From Pseudoalteromonas xiamenensis (GTDB lineage Bacteria > Pseudomonadota > Gammaproteobacteria > Enterobacterales > Alteromonadaceae): a stretch of DNA of 64,000 nucleotides. Shown here piece by piece: positions 15,906 through 24,713 of this stretch (its first letter is position 1; each line of letters starts with the position of its first letter). Below the pieces are notes generated by a model that ran no database searches, was not told the origin of the DNA, and saw only the letters and a list, made by a program, of their open reading frames with translations. Made by a program: the position numbers and the translations under genes. The stretch covers positions 2,074,501 through 2,138,500 of the forward strand of contig NZ_CP099917.1 of NCBI RefSeq assembly GCF_030994125.1. The letters are read 5' to 3'.

Positions 15906-17003
15906 CACCTCAATAAGCCGATTAAGGTCATCTTGTGTATTGTATAAATGGGGTGAAATGCGCAGTCCATGCAGGCGACAATCTACCGCTATCTGCTGTT
16001 CCTTAAGTGCCTCTAAAATTCGCCCATTGTTTTCACCAAACGACACAATCGCCGTACCAGAAGCGCGCTCTATTTTGCATTCAGACACCATGTACGCATC
16101 AAGCGCGGAGTGTAACTGAGCGAGCAAAGCCCAGTTATGCTCTCGCACTTGTGCAATGCCAAGTTCAGTAAAATAGTGAATGCTGTGCGCCGCACCAATA
16201 AAAGGCTCTACGGACGGCGTCCCTCCCCAAAAGCGCAGTGCGGTTTGATGAAATTCGAAGTGATGGATGTCGAATTCAAATGGATTGGCGTGCGAAAACC
16301 ATCCGACATCCTTCGGTTTTAATTCATTGAGAAACGCCTCACTAACCCATAGATAGGCCGCACCGGGTCCACCGCACAACCATTTGACTGACGACCCCAA
16401 CATCGCGTCAATGTGTAGTGCATTGAGATCGACAGGTAAAATCCCTGCAGATTGGGCAACGTCTAGAATGACTTTTATACCGCGTTCTTTTGCTTTTGAG
16501 GCGATAAAGGAAATGGGCGCTTGCTGGCCAGTATTTGAATAAACGTGACTGACAAAAACAAGGTCGATATCTGGGGTTAAGTGCATTTGCCAAACGTCAG
16601 GATCACTCATATTTGCATCCGCGCCAATAAAGTGAAGCTCAATGTCGTTGCGCGCACACTGTGCAACAAACCCCATGCTTGGAAAGTCATTTTCACTCAT
16701 CAACAACCGAATGGGTGACGGGGATGAAGGCAAGCTTTGTAATAGCTTCGTTAAACCACTGGATACGTTGGTTTGAGGACAAAACTGCGTGGCTGGCGCA
16801 TTGAATAGCTTCCCGAGTGCAGCAGTAAATTGCTCAATGCCCTGCAACCAATGTCCCCAAGGTTCCACTAAGCCCTGTTCCCAAGGTTCGAAATAGTGCG
16901 TTTGTAAATACGCTTGTAAGGACTTTAAAGGCCGACCAACAGAGTGGCTGAGCAAGTAAGTTCCGTCCTTTGGCAAGTGAAACACATCACCTTTGTTTAT
17001 CAT
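15888..17003 (-). CDS. Kynureninase-like class V aminotransferase-fold PLP enzyme
   Basis: 371-residue PLP enzyme. The PLP aspartate is D181 in VILDVAQSAG, and the Schiff-base lysine is K207 in GSSVKWLCGGPGAAYLWV; this K-W-L-x-G-G-P-G form is typical of kynureninases, which cleave L-kynurenine to anthranilate and alanine. TNVSSG near residue 80 matches the phosphate-binding region. The protein is shorter than KynU (about 410-420). The gene follows a PrnB-like haem enzyme with a two-base gap, which suggests they act in sequence on a tryptophan-derived kynurenine. A cysteine-desulfurase-like role is possible but less likely given the partner. Confidence 0.75.
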   Translation of the reverse strand: MINKGDVFHLPKDGTYLLSHSVGRPLKSLQAYLQTHYFEPWEQGLVEPWGHWLQGIEQFTAALGKLFNAPATQFCPQTNVSSGLTKLLQSLPSSPSPIRLLMSENDFPSMGFVAQCARNDIELHFIGADANMSDPDVWQMHLTPDIDLVFVSHVYSNTGQQAPISFIASKAKERGIKVILDVAQSAGILPVDLNALHIDAMLGSSVKWLCGGPGAAYLWVSEAFLNELKPKDVGWFSHANPFEFDIHHFEFHQTALRFWGGTPSVEPFIGAAHSIHYFTELGIAQVREHNWALLAQLHSALDAYMVSECKIERASGTAIVSFGENNGRILEALKEQQIAVDCRLHGLRISPHLYNTQDDLNRLIEVVQAHL

Positions 17004-17005
17004 GC

Positions 17006-18187
17006 TTAAGCGCTCCCTTTTACTCGTTGGCGGAGTATTTGCAAATCTTGATAACGAGTATAGATGTCTTCACGATTGGCCGCGGCGCGTTTGTCTCGTA
17101 ATGTTTCTAATTGCTTAAGCAATACTGGCAGCGGTGGTCCACTGGCGGTGACTTTGTCCATGTGTTGCTGTGCCAAACGCTGTGAAGGATGGGCGATGTA
17201 TTTACTCACCAATTGGTTGTGATGTTGGATGGCCGTATCCCCGTGCAATTTACACACTTGCATAAACAAGGTGGCCGTTTCTTCAAACCAACTTCCCGTA
17301 TGACCATTTTCGGCTTCAGCAAGCAGCGCATCAAACAAATTAGGCAAACGCATACACTCGCGAAGTGTCGCTTGATCTTCCGGCATCATGTACAAAAATT
17401 TATCAACGAGCATTTGGCCATACTGCACATCGTTGGCTTGGCATAAGCCCAGCATCAGGTCGATAACGTTAATACCAGCAAAATCGCCTGCATTTGCACC
17501 CCGGTAAATCTCTTTACCAACACGGTAAGGCTTGTAATACGGTCGAACTTGATAAAAAAACGCGTCGGTGTCTAATTCCGTATACAAAATTTGATTTGAT
17601 TCAATGACATCGAGCAGCGCTCGTTTTACTTCTGTCAGTAAAATCGGTGTCATTGGATGTGAAATGCCGAGGGCGTGAATTTTTATCAACGATTCCGCGG
17701 CTCGTTTATACGCCAAAATGCCGCGCGTGTTGTAATCAATAAACAGCTTCTCCGCATGAAGATTGGTGAAACGCTTATACACCCCACTCACCGCTTTATT
17801 GTGAGTGGTTAAATGTGCGGTTGCAAAGCGAGGTGTAACCCCAATGGATGCACCTATGTGCATGGCAAGGGCCGACGCCTCTTGTAAAGGCGAAATGACC
17901 TCGCGACTCGGTTCTGTAATTTCATGGCGACGACATGCCGCCATAAATAACCCTACATTCCCAAGTAAATCAAAGGCATTTTCGAAGCCTTCATCGGTGT
18001 TGCCCTCAGCAAGCAATTTGATGATAAACGCATTGCCTTGCGTGGTAAGCGTTTGCTTAAAGTCTTCACCTACATCGGCGACATTCGCTTTATCCTCTTG
18101 CTGCCAATACAACGCTTCAAGTTGATCATTCAACTCTACAAAGTCATGTCGGATCCACTGGTCAAATTCTGTTGATAACGTACTCAT
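17006..18187 (-). CDS. PrnB-like protein (DUF1864; haem IDO/TDO superfamily)
   Basis: 393 residues, mostly helical, related to PrnB of the pyrrolnitrin pathway, whose fold belongs to the haem-dependent indoleamine/tryptophan 2,3-dioxygenase superfamily. Recognisable stretches are EASALAMHIGASIGVTPRFATAHL, YRGANAGDFAGINVIDLMLGLC and the C-terminal HHNQLVSKYIAHPSQRLAQQH, where a proximal haem histidine would be expected. No halogenase (prnA) or other prn gene is present. With the kynureninase-like gene directly downstream, oxidative opening of an indole ring is a reasonable inference. ATG 18187 (AGAG upstream) is chosen over an in-frame GTG at 18217. Confidence 0.7.
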   Translation of the reverse strand: MSTLSTEFDQWIRHDFVELNDQLEALYWQQEDKANVADVGEDFKQTLTTQGNAFIIKLLAEGNTDEGFENAFDLLGNVGLFMAACRRHEITEPSREVISPLQEASALAMHIGASIGVTPRFATAHLTTHNKAVSGVYKRFTNLHAEKLFIDYNTRGILAYKRAAESLIKIHALGISHPMTPILLTEVKRALLDVIESNQILYTELDTDAFFYQVRPYYKPYRVGKEIYRGANAGDFAGINVIDLMLGLCQANDVQYGQMLVDKFLYMMPEDQATLRECMRLPNLFDALLAEAENGHTGSWFEETATLFMQVCKLHGDTAIQHHNQLVSKYIAHPSQRLAQQHMDKVTASGPPLPVLLKQLETLRDKRAAANREDIYTRYQDLQILRQRVKGSA

Positions 18188-18296
18188 TTTATTCTCTATT
18201 TTCACGACGTCTGACACTCAAGTTACAGTGCCCCATAGTCAACAGCTTAACAAAGCTCCTCGAAATAAAATTCGTAAAATAAAGTTGATTTACACC

Positions 18297-18316
18297 ACTT
18301 ATTAGCAACAATAAGT
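18297..18316. promoter_or_regulatory. Inverted repeat, candidate Lrp-type operator
   Basis: ACTTATT-AGCAAC-AATAAGT (7-bp arms, 6-base spacer) lies 20 bases before the Lrp-type gene and about 110 bases before the PrnB-like gene, in the only space the divergent promoters can occupy. Confidence 0.45.
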
Positions 18317-18335
18317 AAATTAGGATAAAAAAATA

Positions 18336-18812
18336 GTGAAATCCACTCAAATGTCACCGCTTGATAAGAAAGACAAAGAAGTCTTACGTGCACTTCAGAA
18401 TAATGCGCGCATGTCCAACAGCGCCCTAGCTGAACACGTTAGTTTATCTGACACCCCTTGCCTACGACGCGTTAAAAAATTGCAGTCGGACGGCGTTATA
18501 GAGGGTTACCACGCCAAGCTTAATGCAAAATCCCTCGGCCTGAGTGTATTGGTCTACGCGTTTGTTCGCTTGTCTGAAAACTCGGCGGTTGCGGCGAGTC
18601 AATTTGAATCCCATGTTGAATCACTTGCGCACGTGTTGAGCTGTTCAGTCATCTCTGGGAGCTACGATTATTTGTTGGAAGTGGTCGCAGAGGACCTAGA
18701 GCACTATGAGTTTTTTCTAAAACACAAGCTAGCTACGCAGCACCATGTTGCAGCGGTTGAATCAACAATAGTGCTAAAACAAACATTTAGTAGACGCTCA
18801 CTGCCAATTTAA
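18336..18812 (+). CDS. Lrp/AsnC-family transcription regulator
   Basis: 158-residue regulator. The N-terminal helix-turn-helix is LDKKDKEVLRALQNNARMSNSALAEHVSLSDTPCLRRVKKLQSDGVI, and a C-terminal RAM ligand-binding domain follows (GLSVLVYAFVRLSEN, VLSCSVISGSYDYLLEVVAEDLEHYEFFL). It is divergent from the PrnB-like/kynureninase-like operon, as KynR, an Lrp-type kynurenine sensor, stands near kyn genes in Pseudomonas. Start is GTG 18336 (AGGATA upstream) or ATG 18351. It probably activates the divergent operon in response to an amino acid. Confidence 0.9.
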   Translation: MKSTQMSPLDKKDKEVLRALQNNARMSNSALAEHVSLSDTPCLRRVKKLQSDGVIEGYHAKLNAKSLGLSVLVYAFVRLSENSAVAASQFESHVESLAHVLSCSVISGSYDYLLEVVAEDLEHYEFFLKHKLATQHHVAAVESTIVLKQTFSRRSLPI

Positions 18813-18831
18813 GGCTATACTAAAGTCACTC

Positions 18832-21582
18832 GTGACAACCAAGGAAAGATGTAGAAACGTCGTGCTTACTCTTCAATCTCGATGGCAAAAAGCCACGCTA
18901 TACCTTTTATTTTTGGTTGCCTATGTGGTCAGTGGACATGCGCTCCTGTTTTTTACGGTCCAATCGCAAGTGTTGCCCATTTGGTTACCCGCGGGCATAG
19001 CGCTTACGGGGACTTACGTTTGTGGATTGCGTTTTCTACCCGGAGTCTTTCTCGCCTCCGCAATATTTAATTGGAGTGTCTCACAAACTGGTGCATTGCT
19101 CGCATTTTCATGGCTCAAAGTTGCTGAAATTAGCCTTATCGCTACCGGTGCCATGCTCCAAGCACTTGTAGGTGGACTACTCCTGCGCAATTGGTTGGGT
19201 AACCCCTTATTTCCCAAATCCCGCATTCACGCGTTTTACGTTATCGGTATTGTCGGCATTGTCGTCAACTTAATTTCATCCAATGTTGGTGTCGCGTCAT
19301 TAAGCTTGTTTAATCCTCATTACAGTCCAGAAAATCACTGGACGAACATGCTATTTTGGTGGCTAGGCGACAGTTTAGGGGTTATTTTAATTACACCGAT
19401 TATCATGGTGTTAGTGCAACCTTGGTTAAAAAACGTGGCGCATAAACCACGCTCTTGGTCGGCTGTCATTGGTAGCATGGCGTTGATCTGCTCCGTTGCG
19501 GCCACAACCTATATGTACACCAAAAACAACCAACATAACGCAACTCAGGTTGCCGACAGAGAAGCACAAGTCGTTGAAACGATTCTCCATCGCCACTTAG
19601 GTAGAACACTTTTAGCCGCCTACGATTTATCTGCGGTTATCTACCAAGACCCACATTTAACGTTGCCAGAATTCAAGCTCGCGGCAGCAAAACTGCGCCG
19701 CCAACACCCATTCATTAAAGCCTTGTCTTGGAATGTGGCGGTTGCACCTGCCGATGTTGATGCCTTCAACAAACGTTTGCAGTCACTGTATGGCAATGAT
19801 GTCGCCATCAAAGGCGCTCCGCTAAGTGAAAATGACCCAAGAGTGGTGGTCACGTATATTCTTCCTGAAGCGGATAACCGCAATGCCCTTGGTTTTAATG
19901 TGTATTCTCGTCCAGATCGAAAATCCGCGCTCATTGCCGCTGAGTTATCGAATACGCCTCAAGCCTCAGGGATCCTTCAGCTGGTTCAATCCAGTAATGA
20001 CCAACCGGCTTACTTGCTGTTTGCGCCAGTTTACTCATCCAAAATCGATACTAAAACGGGTAACCATCAAATCGGTGGATTTGCTACGATTGTTGTGGAT
20101 GCGAAAACCATCGTTGAAGAGGCCATCACGCAAAGTAATGCACAGATGCTTAACGTGGCGCTGTACGAATCAGGGAAAACACTGCCGTTTTATCAGAATC
20201 GAGGGTCGGAGCAACCGTCTAGTTACCCATACACCAGAGAGCGCACGCTGTATTTTGCAGGGCAAACTTGGCGTATGGAACTCAGCTTACGGGATGAATT
20301 TATTTCGAATTTGAATCATCAGCAAACGTTAATGCTGATGATCCTGCAAATCTCTATCTGCAGTTTACTGTCGCTACTCATTTTACTTTTTGTTCGTCAA
20401 AGCGAGGCACTTAATCATTTAGTGGAAGTGAAAACACTATCCCTTGCCAAAGCCAAGCGTGAATCAGACGAAGCCAATCAGGCGAAAAGTCGCTTCTTAG
20501 CCAATATGAGCCATGAAATCCGCACGCCATTAAATGCGGTGATCGGGTTTGCCTCTTTGGCCAAAATTACCAAATCCAGTGATGAACTGCATACCTACAT
20601 TGAACGGATTGGGCTTGCTGCAAAAACCTTACTGAACCTTGTGAATGACATTCTTGATATTTCCAAAATTGAATCAAACAAATTGGTATTGGAAGAACAC
20701 GATTTTAATTTGAGTGACGTGTTATTGCGTTTAGACAGTATGTTTGCAACAGCCGCTCAGGAAAAAGGGCTAACGTGGCGCATCGAGCACTCGTTACCAA
20801 ACGACTGCTGGCTCAGAGGTGATGTGCTGCGTCTCGAGCAAGTATTAATAAACCTGTGCAGCAATGCGATTAAGTTTACCTCTCGCGGCAAAGTAGTGGT
20901 GTCTGTCCAACATAAAATCGAAAAGCGCTATTTCAAGTTCGCAATTTCAGTTGCCGACACAGGTATTGGTATTGAACCCAGCAAACTCGAAGTCGTCTTT
21001 GCACCTTTTAGCCAAGCGGATTCTTCCACCTCTCGCAAATTTGGTGGAACGGGGCTCGGTTTAGCAATTTCAAGGGACTTATGTCGACTCATGGGTGGGG
21101 AGCTCAAAATCAACAGTGAATTTGGCGTAGGCACGACATTTAATCTTGAACTGAAACTTCCTGTCGGTAAAGCTCCCGCAACGCAAGTGGTCAACATCGA
21201 CAATCAGGTGTTATCAAAACTGCATATTTTGGTTGCCGAAGACAATCCCGTGAATCAAGTCGTCATTAAAGCCATGCTGAATTCTTTCAACATTGAACCG
21301 ACCATAGTTGAAAATGGTCAATTGGCAGTTAACTTAGTTGCGTTGGAACATTTTGATGTTGTGTTGATGGATTGCCAAATGCCAGTTATGGATGGCTACC
21401 AAGCAACCGCCCTAATCCGCGAACAAAAATCAAAAAGTACGCTGCCGATTGTCGCGCTCACCGCCGACGTCATGCCAGAACACAAAGCGCATGCCGAGGC
21501 GATTGGTTTTAATTTTCACCTCGCGAAACCTTTAGACAGAGACAAGCTCGGCGAGTTACTCATGAGACTGGCAACTTCATGA
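18832..21582 (+). CDS. Hybrid sensor histidine kinase (MASE1-CHASE-HisKA-HATPase-REC)
   Basis: 916-residue membrane sensor. Residues about 15-215 form a MASE1 domain with eight hydrophobic helices (FFTVQSQVLPIWLPAGIALTGTYV, GDSLGVILITPI). Then a periplasmic CHASE domain (about 250-480; FIKALSWNVAVAPADVDAFNKR, YILPEADNRNALGFNV), a membrane helix near 505-525, HisKA with H561 in FLANMSHEIRTPLNA, the ATPase (VLINLCSNAIKFT, DTGIGIEP, GTGLGLAI) and a receiver with D847 in VLMDCQMPVMDG. No Hpt is present, so a separate phosphotransfer protein is needed. GTG 18832 is the first start; a GTG at 18862 is the alternative. The hydrolase gene overlaps its end. Confidence 0.93.
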   Translation: MTTKERCRNVVLTLQSRWQKATLYLLFLVAYVVSGHALLFFTVQSQVLPIWLPAGIALTGTYVCGLRFLPGVFLASAIFNWSVSQTGALLAFSWLKVAEISLIATGAMLQALVGGLLLRNWLGNPLFPKSRIHAFYVIGIVGIVVNLISSNVGVASLSLFNPHYSPENHWTNMLFWWLGDSLGVILITPIIMVLVQPWLKNVAHKPRSWSAVIGSMALICSVAATTYMYTKNNQHNATQVADREAQVVETILHRHLGRTLLAAYDLSAVIYQDPHLTLPEFKLAAAKLRRQHPFIKALSWNVAVAPADVDAFNKRLQSLYGNDVAIKGAPLSENDPRVVVTYILPEADNRNALGFNVYSRPDRKSALIAAELSNTPQASGILQLVQSSNDQPAYLLFAPVYSSKIDTKTGNHQIGGFATIVVDAKTIVEEAITQSNAQMLNVALYESGKTLPFYQNRGSEQPSSYPYTRERTLYFAGQTWRMELSLRDEFISNLNHQQTLMLMILQISICSLLSLLILLFVRQSEALNHLVEVKTLSLAKAKRESDEANQAKSRFLANMSHEIRTPLNAVIGFASLAKITKSSDELHTYIERIGLAAKTLLNLVNDILDISKIESNKLVLEEHDFNLSDVLLRLDSMFATAAQEKGLTWRIEHSLPNDCWLRGDVLRLEQVLINLCSNAIKFTSRGKVVVSVQHKIEKRYFKFAISVADTGIGIEPSKLEVVFAPFSQADSSTSRKFGGTGLGLAISRDLCRLMGGELKINSEFGVGTTFNLELKLPVGKAPATQVVNIDNQVLSKLHILVAEDNPVNQVVIKAMLNSFNIEPTIVENGQLAVNLVALEHFDVVLMDCQMPVMDGYQATALIREQKSKSTLPIVALTADVMPEHKAHAEAIGFNFHLAKPLDRDKLGELLMRLATS

Positions 21583-22886
21583 CAAGAATGTGGTTGCTTC
21601 TATGGTTCATGAGCTCAGCAACTTTTGCCGAACCAAGCTGCTTACCTTCGCGTTTAAATGCTGAACAATTGGAAGCACAAATCCAAGAGGCGCCATACCG
21701 TTATGCTAACAACGAAGAGCCGCTTTTCGTGTCGTACCGCAACACGCCGTCTTTTTCGAGTTATGCCGCGCAAAGTAAACAAATTATCGCAACTCGTAAC
21801 CCTCGCGGTACGTTACCTTGCCCTATTAGCACGCCAACAACACAATGGCTAATCAAACACAACCAGCTTATCCCACCCGTAACCGTCAACGATCTCGTCG
21901 CCCCTTTTGAACTTGAGCAACCCCGCTCTAAAAAAGTGGCACTACTTTTTCATGGATTAACCGATTCGCCGTTTAGCTTTCATGCAATTGCCCCTTTGCT
22001 CTGGGCACAAGGCTATACAGTACGCACTTTGCTGCTCCCTGGCCACGCAACCGCTCCTAGTGATTTACAGCAAGTCGACGCGACAGCGTGGTCGGAAATA
22101 ACACAAGATGCGCTGCTTGATGCTCAAAAAGATTTTGAACAAGTATTGCTTATTGGGTATTCCACAGGCGCGGCGCTCGCGCTTGCCGCAGCATCAATTC
22201 AACCGAATAAAGTATCCGGTTTAGTGCTGATTGCGCCCGCATCGCAATCGCACAATAAATACAGCTATTTGGCACAGTGGCTTCAGTACGTACCGGGTCT
22301 TCGTTGGTTAGATGAAGCACCAGATCTTGACCCTTTTAAATACGAAAGTTTTCCCATGGCTGCCGCCGCGTTAGTCCATGAGGTCATGAATACGTTTTAT
22401 CAACCCAACTTCAACCACGTCGCATTACGAAACATTCCCAAACTAACGCTACTTAGCGAGGTGGATACAACGATTGATAGTCATGCAACATTAGGCCTGT
22501 TAGCCCAATGGCATCATCCAAGTGATACCTTATTACTTTATGGAGAGCGGTCTTGGGCGCAATCTGTACTCGGGACAAAATACCAAATCGAGCAAGCTCG
22601 ATGTATCGAAGGACCTTGCGCTGCGTTCAATGGAATGTCGCATATTGGCCTTTTACATCCACCCTCACACCCCTTTTACGGAAAAAATGGGATATATCGA
22701 CACTGCGGAATTTATTTAAATGACCTGCAAAAGTATGCACTGTGTACGCTGGAACAAAATGCGGCCCGTGGTGAAACGACAATTGAAAACACGCAATCTA
22801 ACCTGATATTTCAACGACTTACCTACAACCCTTACTATCATCAATTAGAACAAGTACTTGAACGCTTCGTTCGCACTTTGCCATAA
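21579..22886 (+). CDS. Exported alpha/beta hydrolase
   Basis: 435 residues with an N-terminal signal peptide (MWLLLWFMSSATFAEPS) and thus probably periplasmic or outside the cell. The hydrolase core starts with VALLFHGLTDSPFSFHAIAPLL, has the nucleophile elbow GYSTG (S195), and SGLVLIAPAS. The first 100 residues and the insertion near 330-360 (CIEGPCAAFNGMSHIGLLHPPSHPFYG, which holds the likely catalytic histidine) are outside the common core. The monoacylglycerol lipase/carboxylesterase group is closest. The four-base overlap with the hybrid kinase gene implies co-expression; a role in signal generation for that kinase is speculation. Confidence 0.85.
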   Translation: MTRMWLLLWFMSSATFAEPSCLPSRLNAEQLEAQIQEAPYRYANNEEPLFVSYRNTPSFSSYAAQSKQIIATRNPRGTLPCPISTPTTQWLIKHNQLIPPVTVNDLVAPFELEQPRSKKVALLFHGLTDSPFSFHAIAPLLWAQGYTVRTLLLPGHATAPSDLQQVDATAWSEITQDALLDAQKDFEQVLLIGYSTGAALALAAASIQPNKVSGLVLIAPASQSHNKYSYLAQWLQYVPGLRWLDEAPDLDPFKYESFPMAAAALVHEVMNTFYQPNFNHVALRNIPKLTLLSEVDTTIDSHATLGLLAQWHHPSDTLLLYGERSWAQSVLGTKYQIEQARCIEGPCAAFNGMSHIGLLHPPSHPFYGKNGIYRHCGIYLNDLQKYALCTLEQNAARGETTIENTQSNLIFQRLTYNPYYHQLEQVLERFVRTLP

Positions 22887-23159
22887 CTATTCCAATCCAT
22901 AAGACTGAGCACATTCTTTTTTACTAATACTTTATAAGTGATCAGTCCACTTTATGCACTTTGCGCTGTTATAGTGCAAAAATGATCCAATTTAGTACGC
23001 TTAAGATTAAATATTCAGCAATATTTAAGAAAAATAGCGGTATAAATCAGAACATGAGCCAGATCATCTCAATGGCATGGTCTATGCTCTATATTTACGG
23101 CACGGCGCGAATATCGCGTCTCGTAATCAAAACACATACGGTAAAACTGGGGGAACCTT

Positions 23160-23342
23160 ATGACACATAAATTGAACAAATCTGTTTTAGCACCAGAGCG
23201 TGAACTAACTCAACCTATTGACGATCACTTATTGAATGAAAGTGATAGCTACCGCGACGAAGTCTACGGTTTGCTAAGCCCAACAAAAGAGCAGAAACGT
23301 AAAGGTGAAGAACCAAAAGTTTTTGTCCTTGGCTATAACTAA
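23160..23342 (+). CDS. Small acidic protein, unknown
   Basis: 60 residues, not recognised. It has GGGGGAACCTT directly upstream and a compact, charged sequence (TQPIDDHLLNESDSYRDEVYGLLSPTKEQKRKGEEPKVFVLGYN), with no signal peptide or membrane helix. It stands alone in a 700-base stretch between the hydrolase and the lipoprotein genes; the upstream 22887-23159 and downstream 23343-23602 hold no convincing gene. Confidence 0.6.
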   Translation: MTHKLNKSVLAPERELTQPIDDHLLNESDSYRDEVYGLLSPTKEQKRKGEEPKVFVLGYN

Positions 23343-23602
23343 TCATAACCTCAGATGCGCATAGCAGCAGTTAATCATGCCTGCTGACAGTATGGATTGG
23401 TACTTTCCACCTCGTATACGCAACTTAGGTTAATACAATGACAATACTAAAGCGCTCACTCTGCAGTGGTGATAGAAAAATGCACTATTTCATTATATTG
23501 CCCCGCAGAGCGCTTGCAGCTTGTACAAACACTAAGCTTGTATTCTAATTTATAGACAGGCATGCTGTACGGAACATTCTTTATGTACGGCAGAAACTTC
23601 CC

Positions 23603-24109
23603 ATGAAATATTCCCTTTTAATTATGGCTTTAGCGATGTCACTGAGTGCCTGTAACGACGTTAAATCCGACCATAACGCACCGGAAACCGTAAAAGAACA
23701 GCCAACACCCAAGCTTGAGCCGCTTAAGGAAGCTCAAGAAGCTCAAGAAGCTCAAGAAGCTCAAGAAGCTCAAGAAGCTCAAGAAGCTCAACCAAGTATC
23801 GATGTTGCGTCACTGAAACAACAGTTAAATTCTCTGACAGAAAATAAACAATGTACTTCTCAGGCGTCTTGTCAGGTAATACCTGTAGGAAAACGTGCCT
23901 GTGGCGGTCCATCAAGCTATCTCGTTTATTCAACGGATCATGCACCACAACAAGAGGTCGAGAAGCTCGCAAAAGCCATCACTGCGGCGGAAAATGCTAA
24001 AAATAAAAAAGAAATGACCATGAGCATTTGCGAACATCTTACGCAACCTTTGGTACAATGCGTCAATCAACAATGCACCACGGATGCATCCGCAAATCCG
24101 GCTTATTAG
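23603..24109 (+). CDS. Six-cysteine lipoprotein with EAQ repeats
   Basis: 168-residue predicted lipoprotein; lipobox LSAC (C17). Residues 18-42 are a polar linker, 43-63 are exactly seven EAQ triplets, and 85-165 form a cysteine-rich domain with spacing C-x5-C-x9-C, then C-x9-C-x4-C. The motif CGGPSSYLVYST is distinctive. I do not recognise a named family. The next gene encodes the same domain without the repeats, so the pair is a tandem duplication. The repeats probably act as a stalk or wall spacer. The ribosome binding site is weak. Confidence 0.8.
   Translation: MKYSLLIMALAMSLSACNDVKSDHNAPETVKEQPTPKLEPLKEAQEAQEAQEAQEAQEAQEAQPSIDVASLKQQLNSLTENKQCTSQASCQVIPVGKRACGGPSSYLVYSTDHAPQQEVEKLAKAITAAENAKNKKEMTMSICEHLTQPLVQCVNQQCTTDASANPAY
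23729..23791 (+). repeat. Perfect 9-bp tandem repeat, seven units (GAAGCTCAA)
   Basis: Seven identical copies with no third-position variation, coding (EAQ)7 in the lipoprotein gene. The unit length is a multiple of three, so copy-number change would lengthen or shorten the protein without a frameshift. Confidence 0.98.
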
Positions 24110-24118
24110 GAGCTTTTA

Positions 24119-24469
24119 ATGATACGTCTACTTGGTACTCTCGGTCTCGTGTTCTTAGTGGGTTGCGAGTCCATTTCGGTTCCTTCTCTGAACAGCAGTA
24201 GCTTTAACAATAAAGACGTGAGTGGTTGTGATGGTAGTTTTCAATGTCACGTTATTGAACTTCCAATGGCTTCAAATTGCGCTTCTCCCTCTGGCTATCA
24301 AGTATACTCAACCAAAGCCTTAAGCGAATTAGAAGCCCAACAATACCAACAATGGGTCATGCAGCAACACGTAAAGCAACAAGCCGATACTCACACATGC
24401 CCAACGGTTTACCCAGTACAAGCCCTGTGTGTAAATAAAACCTGTGAAGCCATAACGTTAGGCAAATAA
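24119..24469 (+). CDS. Six-cysteine lipoprotein, paralogue of the preceding gene
   Basis: 116 residues; lipobox LVGC (C16) after a short signal peptide. The cysteine domain repeats the pattern of the preceding gene: C-x5-C-x10-C, then C-x9-C-x4-C, with SGYQVYSTKALSE matching SSYLVYSTDHAPQ and ALCVNKTC matching VQCVNQQC. The gap between the two genes is nine bases and GGAG precedes the ATG, so they form an operon. Its 3' end overlaps the convergent small membrane-protein gene by 12 bases. Confidence 0.75.
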   Translation: MIRLLGTLGLVFLVGCESISVPSLNSSSFNNKDVSGCDGSFQCHVIELPMASNCASPSGYQVYSTKALSELEAQQYQQWVMQQHVKQQADTHTCPTVYPVQALCVNKTCEAITLGK

Positions 24470-24646
24470 CAGGGGACCTAATACCGCTAAAATGACAATG
24501 AGAATAGAGTACGCCGTAACGCGTATAATCAAATTAAGACGGATTTCTTCGTAACGCCAATTGAGGTAGATGAAACGTGCTAAATCCGTCGTAGCCATCC
24601 CAAACAGCGCAAAAATGAAGATATAGATCACTTGAAGAATTGGCAT
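24458..24646 (-). CDS. Small two-helix membrane protein, unknown
   Basis: 62 residues with two hydrophobic helices (VIYIFIFALFGMATTDLARFIYL and VTAYSILIVILAVLGPLLF) joined by a charged loop. GAGGTGCC stands just before the ATG, which supports translation. No family recognised. It overlaps the convergent lipoprotein gene at the 3' end. Confidence 0.6.
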   Translation of the reverse strand: MPILQVIYIFIFALFGMATTDLARFIYLNWRYEEIRLNLIIRVTAYSILIVILAVLGPLLFA

Positions 24647-24713
24647 GGCACCTCAAACGTCTCTTTACACCAATGAATTGTATTCGGTAAGTACAATAAG
24701 GTGGCAAACCCGC

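Noticed and set aside
17006..18187. Pyrrolnitrin biosynthesis cluster
   Set aside because: Only the PrnB-like gene is seen; PrnA, PrnC and PrnD homologues are missing, and the neighbour is a kynureninase-like gene.
23438..23548. A 36-codon frame beginning MTILKRSLCSG
   Set aside because: No ribosome binding site, no conserved features, and it spans an imperfect inverted repeat.
23729..23791. Repeat tract as a CRISPR array
   Set aside because: Units are 9 bp with no spacers and lie in frame within a coding sequence; no cas gene is present.
23724..23972. Minus-strand frame starting Leu-Glu-Leu repeats
   Set aside because: It is the complement of the 9-bp repeat tract in the lipoprotein gene, with no start signal.
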